Numbered from the stretch's first letter, positions 1-7,905 are shown. The stretch is DNA of 64,000 nt from Prochlorococcus sp. AG-418-G23 (GCA_003214195.1 QCLY01000001.1:1-64000); one strand, 5' to 3'. Made by a program: numbers and translations. Notes: generated by a model not told the origin, from the letters alone.

Positions 1-62
1 AAAGAAGTACTATAAAAAACTAAAGATAATTAAAAAAAAAAATTGAACATATATTACTACTA

Positions 63-296
63 TTAAAATTCAATTTTTTCATTTGGCGTAAATACTGAGC
101 AATATTTTCTTACTAAATCCTTTGGCTGATTAGAAGATGAATTCTTTAATTTTAATTTTTCTATAGTCTCATCAGCATTAATCTCACCAAGTCGATATCT
201 TGCACAGGTATCCAATACTTTAAACATTTTTGTGGTGACGGCCTCGGCTGGATAAATTAGAAAAATTAGATAAAAAACAACAAATAAGTACTTCAT
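63..296 (-). CDS. Small secreted hypothetical protein (77 aa)
   Basis: I do not recognise a family. Residues 1-19 form a clear signal peptide: one lysine, a long hydrophobic run and an AEA cleavage site before V20. The mature part of about 58 residues is Lys/Glu-rich and carries two cysteines (C31, C66) that could form a disulfide after export. It is therefore probably periplasmic or thylakoid-lumenal. It is transcribed away from the tatA region, with no close neighbour on its strand inside the window. Confidence 0.65.
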   Translation of the reverse strand: MKYLFVVFYLIFLIYPAEAVTTKMFKVLDTCARYRLGEINADETIEKLKLKNSSSNQPKDLVRKYCSVFTPNEKIEF

Positions 297-462
297 TTTT
301 TTATTTGGAAATTTGATATTTAGTGATTAGATTTAATAATTAGGAAGAAAAATAGTTTAAAAAATTTTAGTAGGGAAATCTAATTTGACTTGAGTTTATA
401 ATTTCTCTAAAACAATAATAAAAGAAATTGAGATAAAATAAGTGATAGTAAAAATTATCTCC

Positions 463-606
463 GTGAAAATAAGAAAATTAATTGAAAAACACAAAACTTT
501 TATAAATTGGTATAAAAAAAAATTAAATTTGAGTGATTATCAATTACTTTGGCTAGTTTTCTTTAAAGGGGTATTTATAACAATGACAATTTTCAAAATT
601 TTTTAA
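463..606 (+). CDS. Small protein with one membrane segment (47 aa), GTG start
   Basis: An open frame starting at GTG 463 encodes a basic N-terminal half rich in lysine followed by LSDYQLLWLVFFKGVF, an amphipathic or membrane-inserted helix. The W-Y-K-K-K then LSDYQLLWL..KG pattern reminds me of small cyanobacterial membrane proteins, but I cannot name a family. It lies in the otherwise empty 400 bp between the secreted protein gene and tatA. No strong Shine-Dalgarno is visible, which is common in this genome. Confidence is limited by the short length and GTG start. Confidence 0.45.
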   Translation: MKIRKLIEKHKTFINWYKKKLNLSDYQLLWLVFFKGVFITMTIFKIF

Positions 607-696
607 TATTAATAAAGCTATTCCAAGAAAGATTTTTTAAAGTGATTTGACTATATTTAATAATATATTTCCACATAAATTAATTAGTTATCAGCC

Positions 697-987
697 ATGA
701 ATATTTTTGGTGTAGGTTTACCTGAAGTTACTGTAATACTGATCTTAGCTCTTTTAATTTTTGGTCCCAAAAAGCTTCCAGAATTAGGAAAACAGCTTGG
801 TAAAACTTTAAAAAGTCTTAAAAAAGCGTCGAATGAATTTCAAAATGAAATCGATCAAGTTATGAACGAAGAAGATAAAGAGGACTCTCCTAAATCTATA
901 GAAAGTAATCATACAAATGAAATTGATCAAGAAAAAACAGATTCAGAAGACAAGAATTTTTCAAATCAAGAAAAAAGCAATAACTAA
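697..987 (+). CDS. tatA: Sec-independent protein translocase subunit TatA
   Basis: Pore-forming component of the twin-arginine translocase, which exports folded proteins across the thylakoid and plasma membranes. Residues 1-20 form a short hydrophobic helix (EVTVILILALLIFGPKKLPE) ending in the FGPKKLPELG hinge typical of TatA/TatB/Hcf106. A Lys-rich amphipathic helix (about 27-50) and an acidic Ser/Asn-rich tail follow. The 96-aa length and hinge fit the TatA type used by cyanobacteria, though TatA and TatB cannot be fully separated by eye. The next gene begins 4 bp after its stop, suggesting co-transcription. Confidence 0.9.
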   Translation: MNIFGVGLPEVTVILILALLIFGPKKLPELGKQLGKTLKSLKKASNEFQNEIDQVMNEEDKEDSPKSIESNHTNEIDQEKTDSEDKNFSNQEKSNN

Positions 988-991
988 TATC

Positions 992-1384
992 TTGTATAGG
1001 CCCATAACCCCCATTGAAGAATTTGAGAGAGCATTAGATAAAGCAGCTCTTACTAAAGAAGAATATGAATTAATAGACTATATCCGCTATACAAGCGTTT
1101 TTACACAACTAAGTCTTACTAGAGATTTAAAAAGGCCATCAAAGCCTCCTCTTTTATCAGTTCTATGTCAAATTTGCAGAAAGATTGGTTCAGAGATGCC
1201 AGATCATTTCAAAAAAGTAATTGAGTGGTCAATTGAAATTAGTGATCACGATACAAAATGGGATGCTCATTTAATTTGCGCAGAAGCATTAAATATAGAC
1301 AAAATCCCATTAAGTCCTATTCATGGAACAACTTTATTTGATGTGCTTGTTGTACACAAAGAATTATTTCTTGGATTTAATTGA
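992..1384 (+). CDS. Conserved hypothetical protein, downstream of tatA
   Basis: Soluble, mostly helical protein of 130 residues with no domain I can name. The frame is open back to an ATG at 917, but that would overlap tatA by 71 bp with a low-complexity Lys-rich extension. I prefer the TTG at 992, 4 bp after the tatA stop, because protein-like sequence (RPITPIEEFERALDKAAL) begins there. It has three cysteines and a C-terminal segment ending VVHKELFLGFN. Its position suggests an operon with tatA; a role in export is only a guess. Confidence 0.7.
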   Translation: MYRPITPIEEFERALDKAALTKEEYELIDYIRYTSVFTQLSLTRDLKRPSKPPLLSVLCQICRKIGSEMPDHFKKVIEWSIEISDHDTKWDAHLICAEALNIDKIPLSPIHGTTLFDVLVVHKELFLGFN

Positions 1385-1400
1385 ATTAAGTTTGATTAAA

Positions 1401-1718
1401 TTAATCATCTACAGGCACAGAATCGGTATCTATAACCTCCGAATCATCATACTTATTTGTTTTTTTTTCAATCCAATTATTAATATAACTAACTAAAGGC
1501 AATGATCCTCTAAAAATAAATATAGAAGTAGGCAAAGCGCTTAATAAACCTACTACAGGACTTTTGAAAAGTAATCTTCCAGCTTTAATGTTAAATAAAA
1601 TAATAAGCGCTGATGGAATTATAACTTTGACTACTGTTTTGATCGCCTCAAGCCATCCAACACGATATATCCACCATATTAAAATTATGCCAACTATATA
1701 GAGGAATAGGTAAGTCAT
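1401..1718 (-). CDS. Small integral membrane protein of unknown function (105 aa)
   Basis: Two or three hydrophobic segments are visible: residues 2-20, about 28-43 and about 57-72. A short acidic Asp-rich tail ends SVPVDD. There is no catalytic motif. It converges on the preceding plus-strand gene with a 16-bp gap. The acidic C-terminus after the last membrane segment suggests a cytoplasm-facing tail, which is an inference from charge only. Confidence 0.65.
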   Translation of the reverse strand: MTYLFLYIVGIILIWWIYRVGWLEAIKTVVKVIIPSALIILFNIKAGRLLFKSPVVGLLSALPTSIFIFRGSLPLVSYINNWIEKKTNKYDDSEVIDTDSVPVDD

Positions 1719-1805
1719 AAAAATAGTATAATGATTATCTATTTATCTTGTTCTTACTAAGAAAAAGATTTTTATAAATTTTTTAACATCAATCAAATTA
1801 CAGTA

Positions 1806-2021
1806 ATGAGTTTTTCTGAGATAAGAAAATTTTTAATTAAGATGCAATCTGATGAAGAGTTAAAAAAGCAAGTTACTACATCCTCTACAGCAGATGATGT
1901 AGCCCTGATAGGTCAACGCTTAGGTTATGACTTTTCAGGAGATGATCTATTAAGATTTAATGGACAAAAAGTTGATAAAGTTACTGTAAGAAAGGTAGAT
2001 CATCCAGGAGAATACCACTAA
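1806..2021 (+). CDS. Nif11-like small protein without a core peptide
   Basis: A 71-residue protein whose first 50 residues match the Nif11 / Nif11-like leader pattern: hydrophobic-residue-spaced helix (IRKFLIKMQSDEELKKQV), an ADDVALIGQRLGYDFSGDDL segment and short linker. In marine picocyanobacteria this domain is used as the leader of lanthipeptides (prochlorosins). Here there is no double-glycine cleavage site followed by a Cys/Ser/Thr core; the tail is KVTVRKVDHPGEYH and there is no cysteine. It is therefore more likely a stand-alone Nif11 protein of unknown role. The stop is 1 bp from the stop of the convergent gene. Confidence 0.75.
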   Translation: MSFSEIRKFLIKMQSDEELKKQVTTSSTADDVALIGQRLGYDFSGDDLLRFNGQKVDKVTVRKVDHPGEYH

Positions 2022-2022
2022 A

Positions 2023-2508
2023 TTAAGACTTAACCCATATTGCAATCCCTCCGCCTCTGCCTCGAGCACATAACCAATTATCTTTAGTGCTAATTCCTAT
2101 AAGTGAGAAAAAAGGCATTTTTTTATCTTCAGGTTTTTTTAAGCCCTTATTAAATATTTGAAAACTACTAATACTAATTTTCAATTCTTCAAAATAAAAA
2201 GATAATAGAGGTCTAAGCCCTTTTAATTCTGCACTGCCTGAAAAGGTAATATTTAATAATCCGAAATTAATTGAATTTTTTATCTCATAATTTATTTGAT
2301 CCTTTTTATTTTTACTTGTTAATTCAAGTTTTGCCGACAATACTTGGAGAATCGAACTAGGTATATTTTTGATTTCACCTGAATCCTTTCCCCATACATA
2401 CTTAAACTTCCATATTCCTAGCAATTCGTCATATACAATTCCGCTACCATTTTTTTGAGAATTTTTTTCTAAAAGTTTTATCTTTTTGATATCGGGGTAG
2501 TCTTTCAT
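2023..2508 (-). CDS. Conserved cyanobacterial hypothetical protein (161 aa)
   Basis: Predicted soluble beta-rich protein. It opens with a charged helix and then GSGIVYDELLGIWKFKYVWG, which resembles the start of lipocalin/PAP-fibrillin-type barrels. It ends with WLCARGRGGGIAIWVKS, a Gly-rich strand pair. The fibrillin comparison is a weak impression, not an identification. It converges on the Nif11-like gene with a 1-bp gap. Confidence 0.7.
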   Translation of the reverse strand: MKDYPDIKKIKLLEKNSQKNGSGIVYDELLGIWKFKYVWGKDSGEIKNIPSSILQVLSAKLELTSKNKKDQINYEIKNSINFGLLNITFSGSAELKGLRPLLSFYFEELKISISSFQIFNKGLKKPEDKKMPFFSLIGISTKDNWLCARGRGGGIAIWVKS

Positions 2509-2678
2509 AATAGATTTTAATCTAAGAATTAAATACTAAGATAACTTCAAAAAAGTTCATAATTACTTAAATCCGTCCAAAAGATTTCTTTGTTTCAATA
2601 TATTTCTAAAAAAATAATTTTTTGGCACACATAAGGAACATGATCTCGTTATTATGTTTACATAAGTTAACTAATCTA

Positions 2679-2789
2679 ATGGATTTCATTTCTAAAAGCC
2701 AAGGATACATACCTCTAAAAGCAGTTCCTTACATATTTTTCTTAGCTGTTGTATTAAGTATTACAACCTCAACTAATACAATCGTATAA
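2679..2789 (+). CDS. Very small membrane protein (36 aa)
   Basis: ATG 2679 to TAA 2789 encodes 36 residues. A polar, basic N-terminus (MDFISKSQGYIPLKAVP) is followed by a single hydrophobic segment (YIFFLAVVLSI) and a Thr/Asn-rich tail. This layout is typical of single-pass small membrane proteins of cyanobacterial photosynthetic complexes, but I cannot match it to a named subunit. It sits 38 bp upstream of the flavoprotein gene on the same strand and might share its transcript. Confidence 0.5.
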   Translation: MDFISKSQGYIPLKAVPYIFFLAVVLSITTSTNTIV

Positions 2790-2827
2790 AGCTAATTTGC
2801 ATATAAGCAGAGAATAATCAATATTTA

Positions 2828-4357
2828 ATGAATAATTATGATGTAGTAATAGTGGGTAGTGGTATTGGTGGATTATGTTGTGGATCAATTTTAGCTTTAT
2901 CAGGAAAAAGAGTTCTTATCTGCGAAGCACATACCAAGCCTGGAGGAGTTGCTCACAGTTTCAAAAGAAAAGGTTACACTTTCGAATCAGGCCCCTCATT
3001 GTGGAGCGGAATAGGTAAGTGGCCGACAACTAATCCCTTAGGACAAATACTTAAATTACTTGATGAAGAAGTTGAACTATTGCAATACAAAGGGTGGCAA
3101 GTAATTGTGCCAGAAGGTAATTTTAATCTTGATGTTGGAGAAGAACCCTTTAAACAAAAAATAAAAACTTTAAGAGGTGATCAATCTGTTAAAGAATGGG
3201 AATCATTTATTTCAGGAATAAAACCTCTTAGCCAAATAATAAATGAAATCCCTTTACTCTCATTTTCTCCCGAATCAATAAATTTCTTAGATCTAATAAA
3301 TTTAACCTCAAAATTTTTACCTAATATCAAACATATACCAAAAATTAATAAGGGTTTTGGGAATTTAGTGAATAATCATCTAAAGGATCCTTTTCTCAAA
3401 AATTGGGTTGATTTATTGAGCTTTTTGATAAGTGGTATGTCAATGAATGATACAAATACAGCTGCAATGGCTACTTTATTTAACGAATGGTTTGAACCTA
3501 ATGCATACCTTGAATACCCTAAAGGAGGTAGTGAATCCATTGTAAAAGCCTTAATTAATGGATTTAAAAAAAATGGAGGAGAATTAATTCTCTCTTCGAG
3601 AGTAAAGTCAATCAACTTCAATAAAAATTTAGCGTCAGGCATAACTCTAAATAACGGTACAAGTTATAGTTGTGAATTTGTTGTCACGAATACTGATGTT
3701 TGGAATTTAAAAAAGTTAATTCCAAATGAAATTTCAAAAAAATGGAAGACAAAAGTTTTGAACCCCAATAAATGCGATTCTTTCCTTCATATACATCTAG
3801 GTTTTCATGCTGATGGTCTTGAAGATTTGCCAATACATGCGATACATGTTGATGAGTGGGAAAAAGGTATAACTGCAGAAAGAAATATAGCTGTATTTTC
3901 AATACCATCTGTTTTAGATAAAAATATGGCCCCTAAAGGGAAACATGTTCTTCATGGATATACACCCGCAAATGAGCCTTGGGAAATTTGGGAAAACCTA
4001 AATCCAAAGGAATTAGCATATAGAAATTTGAAAGAAGATAGATGTTCGATATTCCTTAATGCAGTACGAAAATTCATCCCTGACATAGATGAAAGGGTTG
4101 ATTTAAAGATGCTAGGAAGCCCAATAACTCATAAAAAATTTACCAATACCCATTGCGGCAGTTATGGCCCTGCATTATCTGCAGCAAAAGGTCTTTTTCC
4201 AGGCTGCAAAACTCCAGTGAAAAATTTATTTACTTGCGGTGCAAGTACATTTCCTGGTATTGGAATTCCTGCTGTTTCAGCAAGCGGTGCTTACGCAGCT
4301 GAAAAAATTATCGGTAAAAAAGAATTTAAAACTCTTCTTAAAAAAATAAATTTATGA
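2828..4357 (+). CDS. FAD-dependent oxidoreductase, CrtISO/phytoene desaturase superfamily
   Basis: A 509-residue flavoprotein. The N-terminal dinucleotide fold has GSGIGG at residues 10-15 followed by an acidic strand end (ICEAH) and PGGVAHSFKRKGYTFESGPS. The C-terminal FAD-binding block is LFTCGASTFPGIGIPAVSAS. Length and both blocks fit the carotenoid isomerase/phytoene desaturase/retinol saturase superfamily (COG1233). The GPSLWSGIG segment differs from canonical CrtH, so I do not assign prolycopene isomerase. The substrate is probably a carotenoid or another polyene, but this is inference. A non-membrane-spanning, membrane-associated enzyme is expected. Confidence 0.85.
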   Translation: MNNYDVVIVGSGIGGLCCGSILALSGKRVLICEAHTKPGGVAHSFKRKGYTFESGPSLWSGIGKWPTTNPLGQILKLLDEEVELLQYKGWQVIVPEGNFNLDVGEEPFKQKIKTLRGDQSVKEWESFISGIKPLSQIINEIPLLSFSPESINFLDLINLTSKFLPNIKHIPKINKGFGNLVNNHLKDPFLKNWVDLLSFLISGMSMNDTNTAAMATLFNEWFEPNAYLEYPKGGSESIVKALINGFKKNGGELILSSRVKSINFNKNLASGITLNNGTSYSCEFVVTNTDVWNLKKLIPNEISKKWKTKVLNPNKCDSFLHIHLGFHADGLEDLPIHAIHVDEWEKGITAERNIAVFSIPSVLDKNMAPKGKHVLHGYTPANEPWEIWENLNPKELAYRNLKEDRCSIFLNAVRKFIPDIDERVDLKMLGSPITHKKFTNTHCGSYGPALSAAKGLFPGCKTPVKNLFTCGASTFPGIGIPAVSASGAYAAEKIIGKKEFKTLLKKINL

Positions 4358-4475
4358 ATCCTGTTCTTTTTTTATAACTCTACAAATACTTAGTTAAGAA
4401 ATAAGAATAAAGAAAGCAAAAACGTTCAACAATGATAATCTTTATCTGAACATAAACTTAACTTATAGCTCTTAT

Positions 4476-4679
4476 ATGTTTTTCTTATCAATTCCTCAAG
4501 CCTGGCATTTAGTTGGTACTTGGTCAGAACAACTTCCAAGCGAGTCAAATCTTATAGGAATGGGCCAAACAGAATTAATGATGACTTTACATTCAATATT
4601 TGTTCCTCTCTTACTTGTAATTTCATATTACCTATTCAATCGACTTAATAAAAACGAATCAAAGAAAATTAAAGGATAA
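4476..4679 (+). CDS. Small single-pass membrane protein (67 aa)
   Basis: An N-terminal polar part with three tryptophans or bulky aromatics (IPQAWHLVGTWSEQLP) precedes one clear transmembrane helix at about residues 37-57 (LHSIFVPLLLVISYYLF). A basic Lys-rich tail (NRLNKNESKKIKG) follows, predicted cytoplasmic by the positive-inside rule. I recognise no family. It converges on the next gene with a 13-bp gap. Confidence 0.65.
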   Translation: MFFLSIPQAWHLVGTWSEQLPSESNLIGMGQTELMMTLHSIFVPLLLVISYYLFNRLNKNESKKIKG

Positions 4680-4692
4680 TCTTTTTTAAAGT

Positions 4693-4983
4693 TTATTTAG
4701 CTGAACTTCTTCTAACTACTTTTCTGCCTGTGGAAGTATCAACTCCGTCTGAGTCCTTGATTTGTGTATTAGCTTCAACATTATCAACATCACTCTTATC
4801 CATTTCTGCGCAAACACCTACTACCATGGCAGCCTGCATTTGGTCTGGCAAGTCGCCAATAGTTAGTAAAGCTTTTAAAACTAATTGAAGTCGAGTTTGC
4901 CGATCAATATCTGGTCTTAATTTTTTTACCGTTTTCCAAAGTTCTTGGGTAACTTCCTTTAAAAGTTCTCGATCTACAGCCAA
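4693..4983 (-). CDS. Conserved hypothetical protein of marine cyanobacteria (96 aa)
   Basis: The first 65 residues are a compact helical region (RELLKEVTQELWKTVKKLRP, then LQLVLKALLTIGDLPDQMQA) and look well conserved in style. The last 30 are acidic then basic and disordered (DGVDTSTGRKVVRRSSAK). There is no catalytic motif or membrane segment. I do not recognise a function. Confidence 0.7.
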   Translation of the reverse strand: MAVDRELLKEVTQELWKTVKKLRPDIDRQTRLQLVLKALLTIGDLPDQMQAAMVVGVCAEMDKSDVDNVEANTQIKDSDGVDTSTGRKVVRRSSAK

Positions 4984-5073
4984 ATTAAATCCTTCTTGTA
5001 TTTATACTAATCTACCAAAAAATTGGATCTCTTAAAGTAATATTCAATAAAAAAATTGTTAGTTGATATTTTT

Positions 5074-5280
5074 CTATCCGAATACGAGTTGCATTTGTTG
5101 ATGCAATTCATTTTTCTCTTGCAAAAGTTCATCATTTGCAATCTTTTTTAAATTAAAAGTTCTATAAAATTTTTTTTGAAACTTTATTGGAGAATTTTCA
5201 TACTTTGCACTTTTGCTTACTAGAGAATTCCACTCCTTTGAATTAAAAGGGGCATAAGGAGAAGATGAAATCACTTTCAT
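5074..5280 (-). CDS. Small hypothetical protein (68 aa)
   Basis: The frame is open back to an ATG at 5334, but that extension would run through a perfect 16-bp inverted repeat. I choose the internal ATG at 5280, giving a protein beginning MKVISSSPYAPFNSKEWN. The product is basic, helical and without cysteine, ending in a Gln/Glu-rich helix (QEKNELHQQMQLVFG). Family unknown. The inverted repeat sits 7-44 nt upstream of this start and probably controls it (see the separate entry). Confidence 0.55.
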   Translation of the reverse strand: MKVISSSPYAPFNSKEWNSLVSKSAKYENSPIKFQKKFYRTFNLKKIANDELLQEKNELHQQMQLVFG

Positions 5281-5286
5281 GTCTAA

Positions 5287-5324
5287 ATAGTAAATCTGTA
5301 CTAATAATAGTACAGATTTACTAT
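5287..5324. promoter_or_regulatory. Perfect 16-bp inverted repeat upstream of the 68-aa gene
   Basis: Arms 5287-5302 and 5309-5324 are exactly complementary, with a 6-nt spacer (AATAAT). The left arm reads ATAGTAAATCTGTACT. No T-run follows on either strand, so it is not a standard terminator. It is either a protein-binding operator at the promoter or a strong 5'UTR hairpin just ahead of the minus-strand start at 5280. Confidence 0.7.
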
Positions 5325-5579
5325 AACGCAACAACTCTGTTCTATTATTTTATTTTCAAGGTATCTTTGAAAGTAGATTGATTTTTTTTATCTTATTTGT
5401 AAGATTTATAAGTTTCATAAATGAATAAATGTATAATTTATAACTTATTGATGCTTTTTTTAAGTGTTTTAAGACTTTCCTTGCTAAAAACCCTCTAAAA
5501 TAGTGAATTTGTTGAAATTAACATTGACAAGATATTTTTAATAATCCTTCCTATAAAAAATTAAATGAATTGATCGAAA

Positions 5580-5888
5580 ATGCTTCTTAGTAACCAAAAA
5601 AGACTAAAGATCCAAGGAATAATAAAAAGAATTGCTCAAGATAAATCAATTACATTAGAAGAAAGGATATATGTTGAGAAATTTGCAAACCATAATTCTA
5701 CAATTTCTCTTTGGCTAAAAAAAGCTAACAGCTTTAGAAGAAATGGCATAAAAAATGATGGGGGAATTGATAACCTCTTACAATCATTTGGGATAGATGG
5801 GCTAGATAAAGAAAATCATTTCAACCCAAACGAAGATGATATATCTGATTGGTTTGGAGGTGCTCCTGGTTGGCTAAGGAGAAGTTAG
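5580..5888 (+). CDS. Conserved hypothetical protein (102 aa)
   Basis: Basic helical N-terminal half (QKRLKIQGIIKRIAQDKSIT, then LEERIYVEKFANHNSTISLWLKKA). The C-terminal half is acidic and ends DISDWFGGAPGWLRRS, with a W-x-GG-AP-GW pattern. No membrane segment, signal or catalytic motif. The repeated tryptophans at the C-terminus are a distinctive feature that could anchor a search. Confidence 0.65.
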   Translation: MLLSNQKRLKIQGIIKRIAQDKSITLEERIYVEKFANHNSTISLWLKKANSFRRNGIKNDGGIDNLLQSFGIDGLDKENHFNPNEDDISDWFGGAPGWLRRS

Positions 5889-5900
5889 ATTATTAACTAT

Positions 5901-6014
5901 TCAACTTATCCAAGCTGTCTTACACAAATATATACTCATAAAAAATATAAATACCCAGAAAACCCATGGTATAAATTTAATCGGAACTAAATATTTTTTT
6001 GAAAATGTTTTCAT
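5901..6014 (-). CDS. Very small membrane protein (37 aa)
   Basis: ATG 6014 to TGA 5901. A basic start (MKTFSKKYLVPIKF) is followed by a strongly hydrophobic aromatic helix (IPWVFWVFIFFMSIYL) and a short CKTAWIS tail. One transmembrane helix with the N-terminus in the cytoplasm is expected. It is convergent with the 102-aa gene, 12 bp apart. No family recognised. Support comes from the clean topology rather than homology. Confidence 0.5.
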   Translation of the reverse strand: MKTFSKKYLVPIKFIPWVFWVFIFFMSIYLCKTAWIS

Positions 6015-6161
6015 ATATATTTTTCTTTTAGATTATTTCTTTCTTACCGTTTTTGAGAATAGGTTTAATTGCTCTATTTACAGATCCAACAACATTTGAA
6101 TACTAAAAGATATTAAATCACTTTTAGAAGATAAAAATTAATCAGCCCTAATCATCAAAAA

Positions 6162-6308
6162 CTAAGCAACATTATTTTCAATTTTCACTGTAAAATTTAC
6201 TATTTTTGCCTCATCATGGTCATCATCTGAATCATTCCAATATTTTATTAGTCTTTCTAATTCATCAATCCTCTTTTTCGCATTTGCAATTTTTTCAGTG
6301 GTTTTCAT
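6162..6308 (-). CDS. Small charged helical protein (48 aa)
   Basis: ATG 6308 to TAG 6162. The first half is a continuous amphipathic helix, MKTTEKIANAKKRIDELERL, that looks able to form a coiled coil. An acidic run (NDSDDDHDE) and a short strand (AKIVNFTVKIENN) follow. It resembles the many short conserved proteins of Prochlorococcus but has no function I can name. Confidence 0.55.
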   Translation of the reverse strand: MKTTEKIANAKKRIDELERLIKYWNDSDDDHDEAKIVNFTVKIENNVA

Positions 6309-6463
6309 ATAAAATTTTAATCTATCCAATTAATGCATGAAAAAAAAATATTTCAATAGAGGTCACAATTTTTGGAGCGTAGATATTAATTTTTAGTTAA
6401 TAACTTGAATATACTGTAGACCTTGAGCGGCTAAGTAATTATACTTAAAGAAAAAGGAAATTT

Positions 6464-6973
6464 ATGAAGAAATTAAATTCTTTTATTTTGAATAACACTG
6501 TCAAATTCTTGGACTTCATATACTACGGTAGATCTTTACAAAGATTTTGGGTTTTAGAAGTAATAGCTAGATCACCTTATTTTGCATTTCTTTCAGTTCT
6601 TCATTTTAAAGAATCCTTAGGGATTAAAAATGAAAAAACAATGATTTTAATGAAAGAACATTTTTATCAAGCTGTTAACGAAACTGAGCATCTTAAAGAA
6701 ATGGAGAAAAGAGGAGGAGATAGGTTCTGGATTGATAGATTCTTTGCGAGACACCTTGTGCTTGTTTACTACTGGATCATGGTTTTTTATTATTTCTTCT
6801 CTCCAGCTAATGCATATGATATCAACATAAAAATTGAAGAACATGCATTTGAAACTTATTCCAAATATTTAAACGACAATCCAAATGATCAAAAAATAAA
6901 AGAAATCGCTCAAGATGAATTAAATCATGTCCAAGAACTTAACGAAGCTTTGTCAATGCTTACTAAAGTTTAG
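6464..6973 (+). CDS. ptox: Plastoquinol terminal oxidase (PTOX, alternative oxidase family)
   Basis: Di-iron quinol oxidase that passes electrons from plastoquinol to oxygen, relieving over-reduction of the photosynthetic chain. All six expected iron ligands are present: E32 in LEVIARSPYFAF, E73 and H76 in NETEHLKEME, E125 in IEEHAFETY, and E152 and H155 in DELNHVQEL. WIDRFFARH and the hydrophobic stretch 98-112 match the family's interfacial membrane helices. At 169 residues it is far shorter than plant PTOX. It lacks the transit peptide and the segment between the fourth ligand and the C-terminal EH pair is compact. It probably sits on the thylakoid membrane. Its stop codon overlaps that of the convergent membrane protein gene. 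Confidence 0.93.
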   Translation: MKKLNSFILNNTVKFLDFIYYGRSLQRFWVLEVIARSPYFAFLSVLHFKESLGIKNEKTMILMKEHFYQAVNETEHLKEMEKRGGDRFWIDRFFARHLVLVYYWIMVFYYFFSPANAYDINIKIEEHAFETYSKYLNDNPNDQKIKEIAQDELNHVQELNEALSMLTKV

Positions 6974-7404
6974 ATGAGCGCTGAAACATCTATAAGCAAT
7001 ATTGAGATAATTACCGCAGAAGATATTAATCCTAGGGTAATCATCAATGAAACATAACCTTGTTTTCTAGGTAATTTATAAAAAGATAATCCTATTATAG
7101 ATACCATTATTAATGAGAAAAAAATTATTATTTTCTCATTCACTAAATTGAGATGTATTACTAAATTTGTTTCTTCAAAAAATTTAAGGAATTCAGATAA
7201 AACTAATTCTTTTTCTATTTTCTGAAAATAGTCAATTGAGCTTATTAAAGCAGAACTTAATATAGATAATGCAAGAAGCACCGTGACTGGTTTTGTTAAC
7301 CTATTTAGTGTTCTGTTAAAACTTACCAATAAAGTAAAAATAAATAAAGTCGTTACTAGAGGTATTAAAGGTATAAGAATTGTTGGATTTATGAGATCCC
7401 CCAC
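6970..7404 (-). CDS. Integral membrane protein of unknown function (144 aa)
   Basis: Four hydrophobic segments are visible: about residues 9-28, 41-57, 90-106 and 118-140. A polar loop (about 60-88) lies between the second and third. The pattern resembles small cyanobacterial membrane proteins or the ends of NDH-type antiporter subunits, but no conserved charged residue in a membrane helix supports the latter. The stop codon overlaps the ptox stop on the opposite strand. Confidence 0.65.
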   Translation of the reverse strand: MGDLINPTILIPLIPLVTTLFIFTLLVSFNRTLNRLTKPVTVLLALSILSSALISSIDYFQKIEKELVLSEFLKFFEETNLVIHLNLVNEKIIIFFSLIMVSIIGLSFYKLPRKQGYVSLMITLGLISSAVIISILLIDVSALI

Positions 7405-7550
7405 GGGAATAATATGTATCTAACTTAAAATTTTATATTATTTCGACGCCTTATTTTATTCAGTAAGATTTTTCAAATCTAAAATGTAATTAGTACCTAT
7501 TGCATTATGTGTAAATTGATACCAAAATTCAAATAGTATTGACAAATAAA

Positions 7551-7652
7551 ATGTTAGCCATTTCTGAAATTATTATTGCAAGTTCAATCTTCCTAGGGAT
7601 TGTATATTGGGAAGTTAAATTCTTATACGCCAAAACTACAGTAGCAAAATAA
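7551..7652 (+). CDS. Very small membrane protein (33 aa)
   Basis: ATG 7551 to TAA 7652 gives MLAISEIIIASSIFLGIVYW and then EVKFLYAKTTVAK. This is a single N-terminal transmembrane helix followed by a short basic cytoplasmic tail, the layout of small thylakoid subunits. I cannot match it to a named photosystem, cytochrome or NDH subunit. It stands alone between a membrane protein gene and the poly-Gln gene. Confidence 0.5.
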   Translation: MLAISEIIIASSIFLGIVYWEVKFLYAKTTVAK

Positions 7653-7767
7653 TTTTCTAAAAAAAGCAAACTTAAAAAAGTAGAAAATTTAAATAAAATT
7701 TAATAATTTAAGTTGTCAAAAAAAGCTCTGAATATGAGAGAATAAACACAAATATTCAAGTCTTCTA

Positions 7768-7905
7768 ATGAGCGAAGTCCAAAATCCTAATACTAACTCA
7801 ACTCAGCAGCAACAACAGCAACAGCAACAATCCTATTCAGACAGCAAAATTAATTCCGCTGAGAGCGAAAAACTATATCTTGAGATGAAAGAGGCTTGGC
7901 TTTGA
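7768..7905 (+). CDS. Small protein with a nine-residue polyglutamine tract (45 aa)
   Basis: ATG 7768 to TGA 7905. The N-terminus is Ser/Asn/Thr-rich, residues 13-21 are nine consecutive glutamines encoded by mixed CAG and CAA codons, and the C-terminus is a helix ending SEKLYLEMKEAWL. Mixed codons argue that the tract is kept at protein level rather than being a simple triplet expansion. No function is known to me. It lies 122 bp upstream of an hli gene on the same strand. Confidence 0.55.
   Translation: MSEVQNPNTNSTQQQQQQQQQSYSDSKINSAESEKLYLEMKEAWL

Noticed and set aside
917-991. N-terminal extension of the gene after tatA from ATG 917
   Set aside because: It would overlap tatA by 71 bp with a Lys-rich low-complexity sequence; TTG 992 immediately after the tatA stop fits the gene boundary better.
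7804-7830. CAG/CAA run as a microsatellite repeat
   Set aside because: Codons are mixed and in frame with the 45-aa gene, so it is better explained as a polyglutamine coding tract.
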